A DNA stretch of 6,168 nucleotides from an uncultured Helicobacter sp. (GTDB lineage Bacteria; Campylobacterota; Campylobacteria; Campylobacterales; Helicobacteraceae): the NCBI GenBank assembly GCA_947179285.1, contig CAMXAV010000053.1, positions 1-6,168 on the forward strand, read 5' to 3'. This document shows, in pieces, positions 1 through 4,999 of the stretch; positions within the stretch are counted from its first letter, which is position 1; each line of letters begins with the position of its first letter. Made by a program: the position numbers and the translations under genes. The notes below the pieces were generated by a model, which saw only the letters and a program-made list of their open reading frames with translations, searched no databases and was not told the DNA's origin.

Positions 1-593
1 GCTATGGGCTGCCTAACGGGCAGCAAGAGCAGGCTGTGCTCATGATGCCGCTGCTCGAGGGGCTTGACGGTGTGCAAAAGATGAGCAAGAGCTTGGGCAA
101 CACCATTGGCTTGACGGATAGCCCCAAAGAGATGTATGCCAAAATCATGAGCCTTTCGGATTCTCTTATGTGGCGCTACTATGAGCTTTTGAGCGATGTT
201 GCGCTCGATGAGATTGAATCGATGAAGGCGAGGGTTGAAAGCGGCGCGCTGCACCCCAAAAGCGCCAAGGAATCCCTTGCGCTCGAAATCACGGCGCGCT
301 ACCACAGCCAAAGCGAGGCGCACGAGGCGCAGGCGGAGTTTGCGCGCGTCTTTGCGCAAAATCAAATTCCGGACGATATGCCCGTTTTAGAGCACAACGG
401 CACATTGTGGATTTGCAAGGCGCTTGTCGATGGCAAGCTCGTTGGCTCGACAAGCCAAGCGCGGCGCGAGATTGCGGCAGGCGCAGTGCGAATCAATCAG
501 CAAAAAGAATCTGATATTAACAAACAACTAGACGTTGGAGACTATATTTTGCAAGTCGGCAAGAGAAAATTTCTCCGCGTTTTGATACGATAG
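1..593 (+). CDS. tyrS: Tyrosyl-tRNA synthetase, C-terminal part (5' truncated by window)
   Basis: Cytosolic class I aminoacyl-tRNA synthetase that charges tRNA-Tyr with tyrosine. The frame is open at the left edge (first complete codon at 3) and runs 196 codons to TAG at 591-593, roughly the second half of a protein that is usually about 400 residues. The stretch PLLEGLDGVQ followed by the signature KMSKS (78-92) closes the Rossmann catalytic domain and binds ATP during activation. A helical anticodon-binding region follows. The last ~60 residues (from about 405) look like an S4 RNA-binding domain, including GSTSQARREI, GAVRINQ and a GDYILQVGKRKFLRV ending. The HIGH-like motif and start codon lie outside the window. 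The KMSKS version, rather than the KFGKT of E. coli TyrS, suggests the TyrZ-like type. It is followed after 8 bases by fabX, the order I recall from H. pylori. Identification is firm. Confidence 0.96.
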   Translation, partial: YGLPNGQQEQAVLMMPLLEGLDGVQKMSKSLGNTIGLTDSPKEMYAKIMSLSDSLMWRYYELLSDVALDEIESMKARVESGALHPKSAKESLALEITARYHSQSEAHEAQAEFARVFAQNQIPDDMPVLEHNGTLWICKALVDGKLVGSTSQARREIAAGAVRINQQKESDINKQLDVGDYILQVGKRKFLRVLIR

Positions 594-601
594 AGGTTAG
601 C

Positions 602-1699
602 ATGCAGCGCAAAACAACACTACCACCCCTAACCATACGAGGCTACACAATTCCTTACCCAATCGTTCAAGGTGGTATGGGTGTTGGGATTAGCTGGGAC
701 GAACTCGCGGGCACGGTGTCGCACGAAGGCGGGCTTGGCGTCATCAGCGCCGTTGGAACGGGATATTATCAAAATTTCGCCTTCGTGCAAAAGCTCGCCA
801 AGAATCGCCCGTTTGAGCCGCAAAATTTCTATTCCAAAGCCGCATTGATTGAGATATTCAAAAACGCACGTGCGCGTTGCGGCAGCGCGCCGCTTGGTGC
901 GAATGTCTTGTATGCGATAAACGACTATGGGCGCGTGGTGCATGACGCTTGCGAGGCGGGCGCGAACATCATCATCACGGGCGCGGGCTTGCCCACAGAC
1001 ATGCCCGAATTTACGTCCGATTTTCCCGATGTGGCGCTCGTGCCCATCGTCAGTAGCGCGCGCGCGTTGCGCATTCTTTGCAAACGTTGGAATGGGCGCT
1101 ACAAGCGGATTCCTGACGCTGTCGTTGTCGAGGGACCCTTGAGCGGCGGGCATCAGGGCGTGATGTATGAGGATTGCTTCAAGCCCGAGTATCAGCTCGA
1201 ATCTGTATTCCCCGAAGTCGTGAAAGAGGCGAAAGATTGGGGCAACATTCCGCTGCTTGCCGCCGGCGGAATCTGGGACAGGTCCGACATCGACCGCTTC
1301 ATGGATATGGGCGCAAGCGGCGTGCAGATGGCAACCCGATTCCTCGGCACGCATGAATGCGATGCGAAATATTATGCCAAGCTCATGCCGACAATCGACA
1401 AAGACGACATCGTGCTTGTCAAATCGCCCGTTGGCTACCCCGCGCGCGCGATTATGCGCGGCGTTTTGCAACGCATGCAAGAAGGCACAGCGCCAAAGAT
1501 TGCATGCGTGAGCCATTGCGTGCAGCCATGCCAACGCGGTGTTCAGGCAAAGATTGTGGGCTATTGCATCGCCGATAGGCTCGGGGACGGAGCGCTTGGA
1601 GACGCGATGAACGGCTTGTATTTCACAGGAGCGAATGGATATAGAATCGATAAAATCGTCAGCGTTCGAGAAATAATGAATGAACTCATTTGCGATTAG
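602..1699 (+). CDS. fabX: FabX-type acyl-ACP dehydrogenase/isomerase (nitronate monooxygenase superfamily)
   Basis: A 365-residue FMN TIM-barrel protein of the 2-nitropropane dioxygenase/nitronate monooxygenase superfamily. Visible motifs: PIVQGGMGVG near residue 20, EGPLSGGHQG with H184, AAGGI at 220-224 and GVQMATRFLG from 240; these match the FMN-binding and catalytic-His positions of the family. C302, C306, C310 and C322 form a C-x3-C-x3-C-x11-C cluster. The H. pylori protein in this position after tyrS (HP0773, about 363 residues) is FabX. FabX oxidises decanoyl-ACP and isomerises the product to cis-3-decenoyl-ACP, the entry to unsaturated fatty acids. It uses FMN, a catalytic His near 182 and a [4Fe-4S] cluster. 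Length, His position, cysteines and neighbours all agree; the function is inferred from these. A Shine-Dalgarno GAGG (593-596) overlaps the tyrS stop, 5 bases before ATG. The 3' end overlaps amiA. Plain nitronate monooxygenase is the less likely alternative. Confidence 0.88.
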   Translation: MQRKTTLPPLTIRGYTIPYPIVQGGMGVGISWDELAGTVSHEGGLGVISAVGTGYYQNFAFVQKLAKNRPFEPQNFYSKAALIEIFKNARARCGSAPLGANVLYAINDYGRVVHDACEAGANIIITGAGLPTDMPEFTSDFPDVALVPIVSSARALRILCKRWNGRYKRIPDAVVVEGPLSGGHQGVMYEDCFKPEYQLESVFPEVVKEAKDWGNIPLLAAGGIWDRSDIDRFMDMGASGVQMATRFLGTHECDAKYYAKLMPTIDKDDIVLVKSPVGYPARAIMRGVLQRMQEGTAPKIACVSHCVQPCQRGVQAKIVGYCIADRLGDGALGDAMNGLYFTGANGYRIDKIVSVREIMNELICD

Positions 1700-2789
1700 G
1701 GTATTTTGCGCACTCTGGCTGCTGGCTTTGGGCATAGCCGCGCCACTGCCGCAGATTGAGAGCGTGGAGCTAGACGAAGAGAGCGTGATTCTGCATTTCA
1801 ACAAAACCGCCACGAAGGGAATCGTCCATTTTTTTCAGCTCAAATCCAACGACTTGAAACGTGATATTTATGATTTCGATGCCGTTTTGCTCGATGGCAT
1901 CATCAGCGAGAAGCTCGAAAATGGCGTGCAGCTCAAGGTTGCGCAGAACACGACACAAAAAACGCGGCTTGTGCTCTCGCACAAAACCATGCTTGAAACA
2001 AGCATTTCTTTCAAAGACACAAGCGCCTATATCACGATTGTACAGCCCAAAGCAAACAAGACGACCAAGCCAAAAGAGGAGAGCCCAAAAGCCAAGCCAA
2101 GCGCCGCAAAGGGGCGCGTTGTTGTGATTGACCCAGGGCATGGCGGGCGCGATTGCGGCGCAATGGGCGTGGCAAAGGTTTGCGAAAAAGTCGTTGTGCT
2201 CTCTGTTGCTAACGAGCTCGAAAAGGAGCTCAAGAAACGTGGCTACACGGTGTATATGACGCGCTCAAAAGATGTCTTTATCCCGCTCAAGCGGCGCACG
2301 GAGTTTGCCAACAGCAAGAACGCCGATGTGTTCATTTCGTTGCATGCAAATGCCACATTGCAGCCGCGCCAAAAGGAGTTGAGCGGAATCGAGACCTATT
2401 TCCTCTCGCCCGCGCGAAGCGAGCGCGCCAAGAGTGTTGCGGCAATCGAAAACAAAGAAGACATCGAGGAGCTAAGCACACTCTCGCGCGAGACCGTGCT
2501 TGGGATTCTAAACGCCCAACGGCTCTATGCCTCGCACAGACTCGCGCTCGATGTGCAGTTTGGCGTTTTGGGGACGCTCAAAAAGCCATACAGCACAACC
2601 GATGGCGGCGTGCGCGAGGGACCCTTTTGGGTGCTTGCGGGCGCGCTGATGCCTTCGATTCTGCTTGAGATTGGCTACATCACGCACCCAAAAGAAGGCA
2701 AGGCAATCGTGCAATCCAACTATCACAAACTCCTTGCGCGCGGTATCGCGAATGGAATCGATGGCTATTTTGTGAAAAATTTTTATTAA
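1680..2789 (+). CDS. amiA: N-acetylmuramoyl-L-alanine amidase, AMIN plus Amidase_3 domains
   Basis: Periplasmic zinc amidase that cuts the bond between MurNAc and L-Ala of peptidoglycan; in H. pylori AmiA serves daughter-cell separation and coccoid conversion. The 369 residues comprise a signal peptide (about 1-21, hydrophobic core ALWLLALGIA), an AMIN-like beta domain (about 25-120), a Lys/Pro/Ala-rich linker (about 123-145) and an Amidase_3 domain (146-366). Predicted zinc ligands are H154 (DPGHGG), E169 and H222 (SLHAN); the catalytic Glu is E330 (LLEIGYITHP). Residues about 262-300 form a helical insert in the place of the autoinhibitory helix of AmiB/AmiC-type enzymes, so partner activation is possible (inference). 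C158 and C168 flank the zinc site. The ATG at 1680 lies inside fabX with a 20-base overlap, and a GAGA (1668-1671) sits 8 bases upstream. Translational coupling to fabX is likely. The gene sits where HP0772 sits in H. pylori. Confidence 0.93.
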   Translation: MNSFAIRVFCALWLLALGIAAPLPQIESVELDEESVILHFNKTATKGIVHFFQLKSNDLKRDIYDFDAVLLDGIISEKLENGVQLKVAQNTTQKTRLVLSHKTMLETSISFKDTSAYITIVQPKANKTTKPKEESPKAKPSAAKGRVVVIDPGHGGRDCGAMGVAKVCEKVVVLSVANELEKELKKRGYTVYMTRSKDVFIPLKRRTEFANSKNADVFISLHANATLQPRQKELSGIETYFLSPARSERAKSVAAIENKEDIEELSTLSRETVLGILNAQRLYASHRLALDVQFGVLGTLKKPYSTTDGGVREGPFWVLAGALMPSILLEIGYITHPKEGKAIVQSNYHKLLARGIANGIDGYFVKNFY

Positions 2790-2798
2790 GGACAATCT

Positions 2799-3632
2799 AT
2801 GAGTAATCGTGTCGCAACAAGCGAGCTGATTCTTTCTGCACTCTTTTTTCTCATCGCAATTTTCACGCTTTGCGTTGTGTTGCTTACCTTTTTGTTCGAC
2901 AATTTCTCGGGGCTCTTTATGTGGGCGAGCAAGGCAAACAGCCTCTATGAAACCTTCTATGTCTTGTTTGCCGCGTTTGGCTGCGCCTATCTCACCGCCG
3001 TGTTCCTGCGCGAACGCTCTTTGCAGCGCATGCGCAAGGATTTTTTTGTGTTCTGCCTAAGCCTATTGTTTGTTTTCGTGCTCAATCTTTTTTGGGGAAT
3101 CTGCCCCTATTTTGTGCAAAATGACCATGCCGATAGCCTGCGCGTGTTCGTGTCTGTGGGCAGCGGGCAGATGATGGACATCTTTTGCTTTCTGCTGTTT
3201 TTTGTGCTGCCGTTTGTCTATTATCATCGCTTCGATTCCCCCGAAAAACCTCAACGATTCTACACCTTCCCATACAGCCTCGTCCCAAGCCCCAACGCGA
3301 TGATTGTCGCGCTCTTTGGCTTCGCGATTCAGCCGCTCGACAAGGAATCATGGTGGGAATGGTGGGGCGTTGGCGCAACCTTTGTGGGAATCGCCATGCT
3401 CGCCGTTCTCGTGCGCAACCATAGGCGGCTCTTTGGCGTCTATGAACGTTTCAATCTCACGTTGCTCGTGCTTGGCGTGGTGATTTTCTTTGTTTCACAT
3501 GTCGTGTTTGAAGGCTACGCGAGCCAATATGCCGCCAAAAAGGCGATTTATATGCTCGCAATGAGCGGTTGGGCGCTTGGCGTCATCGAGCGTTACCGCA
3601 TCGAATACGCCAAGGCACGCGTCAGTCTTTGA
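2799..3632 (+). CDS. Polytopic inner-membrane protein of unknown function
   Basis: A 277-residue protein that I do not recognise by function. It has about seven or eight hydrophobic segments, roughly at residues 10-33, 52-70, 81-103, 125-142, 167-179, 190-206, 219-237 and 248-263, so it should be an integral inner-membrane protein without a soluble domain. A tryptophan cluster (W185, W186, W188, W189) precedes segment six, and Arg/Lys-rich loops (71-80, 207-210) suggest cytoplasmic faces. The start is set by AAGGA (2788-2792), which overlaps the amiA stop, with 6 bases before the ATG; the gap to amiA is 9 bases, so they are probably co-transcribed. It occupies the place of the uncharacterised H. 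pylori gene HP0771 beside amiA, from memory of that map. The tip of its 3' end overlaps the convergent SIMPL gene. A real gene is well supported; a role in the envelope is only a guess from its neighbours. Confidence 0.85.
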   Translation: MSNRVATSELILSALFFLIAIFTLCVVLLTFLFDNFSGLFMWASKANSLYETFYVLFAAFGCAYLTAVFLRERSLQRMRKDFFVFCLSLLFVFVLNLFWGICPYFVQNDHADSLRVFVSVGSGQMMDIFCFLLFFVLPFVYYHRFDSPEKPQRFYTFPYSLVPSPNAMIVALFGFAIQPLDKESWWEWWGVGATFVGIAMLAVLVRNHRRLFGVYERFNLTLLVLGVVIFFVSHVVFEGYASQYAAKKAIYMLAMSGWALGVIERYRIEYAKARVSL

Positions 3633-4326
3633 GATAATATTCAATCGTTGAGACAACGCGGATTGTCTTGATATGCGGCGTGCTTCTATCGCGCGATTCG
3701 ATGCTAAACTGCCCTTGCGATGCGCGCTTGATTTTGCCCAGCTTGCTTTGTGAATCGCTCGCAAACTTCATCGCCGCCTCGCGCGCGTTGATTGTCGCCT
3801 CTTCAATCATTTGGGGCTTGATGTCATTTAGCTTGGTGTAGAGATATTCCGTGTTGTATTCCTCGATTCTGATGAGCACGCCCGCCTCGTTGAGCTCGCC
3901 AAGCTCTTCGAGCGCCTTGCGCCCGCGCTCGATGTCGCGCGTATAGACCAAGAGATTGCCCGAGCCAGCATAGCGGTATGCGACTCTTTCTTCGCCACCA
4001 TATCGGTTTGCGATTTTGTCGGTAATAGACGGCGCGTTGACGGAAATATCCTCATTCGCAATGCCTCGTTTTTGCAAAAACTCCAAAATCGCCATTTTGT
4101 CGCTCTCAAGCTGCCGATAAAGCTCGCCCACATCGTTGCTTGCGCGGTTGAAGTTGATGGGGAGAATCATCACATCAGCCGCGACCTCTTTTTGGCTAAG
4201 CCCCTTGACGACAACGCTGCGCTGCATCGATTGGAAATCGAGCGCGATTTTGCTCGCGCCAAATACCAAGATTGCACTGCATATCACCGAGAAAACCCCC
4301 AAGATTCCTGCACTCGTCTTGCTCAT
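3622..4326 (-). CDS. SIMPL-domain (DUF541) protein, N-terminally membrane-anchored
   Basis: A 234-residue protein with one N-terminal hydrophobic segment (about 7-24) lacking a clear cleavage site, so it is probably anchored in the inner membrane with its body in the periplasm. Residues about 36-232 fit the SIMPL/DUF541 family: the opening VVVKGLSQKEVAADVM, a central helical part (DVGELYRQLESDKMAILEFL) and the typical late segment with NAREAAMKFA and SKLGKIKRAS before a final beta strand. The family includes Brucella BP26/OMP28, which forms large ring-like oligomers; no general biochemical role is established, and stress and envelope roles have been suggested. The start ATG (4324-4326) has a good ribosome site, GAGGTG, on the minus strand (4332-4337) with 5 bases between. 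It is transcribed divergently from nrfHA and converges on the membrane-protein gene with an 11-base overlap. The family call is good; the function is unknown. Confidence 0.88.
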   Translation of the reverse strand: MSKTSAGILGVFSVICSAILVFGASKIALDFQSMQRSVVVKGLSQKEVAADVMILPINFNRASNDVGELYRQLESDKMAILEFLQKRGIANEDISVNAPSITDKIANRYGGEERVAYRYAGSGNLLVYTRDIERGRKALEELGELNEAGVLIRIEEYNTEYLYTKLNDIKPQMIEEATINAREAAMKFASDSQSKLGKIKRASQGQFSIESRDRSTPHIKTIRVVSTIEYYLKD

Positions 4327-4356
4327 CTATGCACCTCTTTATGATTTTTGTTGCGC

Positions 4357-4362
4357 ATTATA
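4357..4362 (-). promoter_or_regulatory. Probable -10 element for the SIMPL gene
   Basis: Read on the minus strand, 4362-4357 is a perfect TATAAT, 30 bases before the ATG at 4326, predicting a start of transcription near 4350 and a leader of about 24 bases. Upstream there is no good TTGACA, but the DNA is AT-rich with spaced T-runs. That is what H. pylori and C. jejuni housekeeping promoters usually show in place of a -35 box. Assigned by eye only. Confidence 0.55.
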
Positions 4363-4387
4363 TAGACAAACATTTAATCGCAAAAAT

Positions 4388-4398
4388 TCATTCAATGA
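4388..4398. repeat. Inverted repeat TCATT-C-AATGA in divergent promoter region
   Basis: A perfect 5+5 dyad with a single central base (4393), lying between the two divergent promoters about 70 bases upstream of the predicted nrfHA start. It could be half of an operator, but it does not match the CRP/FNR consensus (TTGAT-N4-ATCAA) or the NssR-type TTAAC-N4-GTTAA box. AT-rich DNA makes such short dyads by chance fairly often. Confidence 0.25.
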
Positions 4399-4402
4399 TT
4401 CG

Positions 4403-4415
4403 CCCATTTCATGGG
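4403..4415. repeat. Inverted repeat CCCAT-TTC-ATGGG upstream of the nrfHA -35 box
   Basis: A perfect 5+5 dyad with a 3-base centre, ending 12 bases before the nrfHA -35 hexamer, about 54 bases upstream of the predicted start. Its G+C-rich arms stand out in an AT-rich spacer. It could be an operator for an activator or repressor. It is a poor terminator candidate because only three T follow after one C and no gene on the plus strand ends just before it. Confidence 0.3.
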
Positions 4416-4427
4416 GCTTTGCAAGGC

Positions 4428-4456
4428 TTGACAATCGCCTTGTTTTTTGGCATAAT
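4428..4456 (+). promoter_or_regulatory. Near-consensus sigma70-type promoter for nrfHA
   Basis: TTGACA (4428-4433), a 17-base spacer and CATAAT (4451-4456) preceded by TGG, which gives an extended -10. A run of six T lies in the spacer (4443-4448). The predicted transcription start is near 4463, giving a leader of about 28 bases before the nrfH ATG. The perfect -35 is unusual for this phylum, where -35 boxes are generally degenerate. It is the only good plus-strand promoter I see in the 164-base gap. Confidence 0.72.
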
Positions 4457-4479
4457 TCACACAATTAAAGCGCTCAAAT

Positions 4480-4485
4480 AAGGTG
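4480..4485 (+). promoter_or_regulatory. Ribosome binding site that decides the nrfH start
   Basis: AAGGTG. It leaves 5 bases to the ATG at 4491 but only 2 to the in-frame GTG at 4488 (7 and 4 counting from the AAGG core). The ATG is therefore the better start, which shortens the longest reading frame by one residue. Confidence 0.65.
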
Positions 4486-4490
4486 TTGTG

Positions 4491-4979
4491 ATGAATACAA
4501 AAAAGACCAAACTCGCATCTTCTGTGTTTGGAATCTGCTTGTGCGTGCTCTTGTGTGTTGGTGTGTACACATTCATTAACGCAAAGGGTGCTTCTTATCT
4601 AAGCAATGATTCTGCTTCATGTAACAATTGCCACATCATGAATACTGTTTATCATGACTATTCAAATAGTGTTCATGCATTGAGTGTCAAGGGAGAACCC
4701 CGCGCAACGTGTAGCGATTGCCACTTGCCGCATGCCTTTGTTCCCAAATGGCTTGCCAAAGCCGAAAGCGGTGTCTCGCATGCCTATGCTTTCACGTTTA
4801 AGCTAAACGAGCTCCCAACACATCTTGCTGCAAAAGAGAAGAGCAAGCAGATGATTCAAGACAATTGCGTACGCTGTCATATCGACAGCGTGGGCGTTGT
4901 GGTGAACCCCACAACGATTCCAAATCACACACAAAGCGCACTTTCGTGCGTTTCGTGCCACCCACATGTGGGACATTAA
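4491..4979 (+). CDS. nrfH: Cytochrome c nitrite reductase small subunit, tetrahaem quinol dehydrogenase NrfH
   Basis: NapC/NirT-family cytochrome that anchors NrfA to the inner membrane, oxidises menaquinol and passes electrons to it. The 162 residues begin with a signal-anchor helix (about 9-29) and continue with four CXXCH haem motifs at C44-H48, C74-H78, C126-H130 and C153-H157. The first reads CNNCHIM; M50 matches the methionine that ligates haem 1 in NrfH of Wolinella and Desulfovibrio. Spacing of the four motifs agrees with Wolinella NrfH, and KWLAKAESG around residues 87-95 aligns with its conserved Lys-rich helix. The C-terminus, ending CHPHVGH, is about 15 residues shorter than that of Wolinella NrfH. 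The ATG is chosen over GTG at 4488 because of ribosome-site spacing. nrfA follows after 20 bases under the same promoter. Haem attachment happens in the periplasm and needs a cytochrome c maturation system not present here. Confidence 0.95.
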   Translation: MNTKKTKLASSVFGICLCVLLCVGVYTFINAKGASYLSNDSASCNNCHIMNTVYHDYSNSVHALSVKGEPRATCSDCHLPHAFVPKWLAKAESGVSHAYAFTFKLNELPTHLAAKEKSKQMIQDNCVRCHIDSVGVVVNPTTIPNHTQSALSCVSCHPHVGH

Positions 4980-4999
4980 TCTAGTTCAAAGGAGACAAA

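Noticed and set aside
1440..1450. Alternating CG run, a possible Z-DNA or slippage site.
   Set aside because: It is short, encodes an ordinary Pro-Ala-Arg-Ala stretch of FabX, and similar GCGC runs occur across the window as part of its codon usage.
629..1813. A 394-codon open frame on the minus strand across fabX.
   Set aside because: It is antisense to fabX, which has clear family motifs. Its translation is rich in His, Ala and Arg with no recognisable domain, and it arises from codon bias on the real strand.
2799..3632. The tryptophan-rich membrane protein as a CcsA-type cytochrome c assembly factor.
   Set aside because: The Trp cluster lacks the WGxxWxWD pattern of CcsA and no matching set of conserved membrane histidines is apparent.
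3646..3658. Perfect small hairpin CGTTG-AGA-CAACG just after the membrane-protein gene, considered as a terminator.
   Set aside because: The stem is only five pairs, there is no T-tract on either side, and it lies in the coding region of the SIMPL gene.
4385..4445. Search for FNR/CRP (TTGAT-N4-ATCAA) or NssR (TTAAC-N4-GTTAA) boxes controlling nrfHA.
   Set aside because: No sequence in the gap matches either pattern well enough to report.
4272..4481. A short plus-strand frame with a hydrophobic end whose stop abuts the nrfH ribosome site, resembling a leader peptide.
   Set aside because: Most of it is antisense to the SIMPL gene, the nrfHA promoter lies inside it so it would not be on the nrfHA transcript, and it has no good ribosome site.
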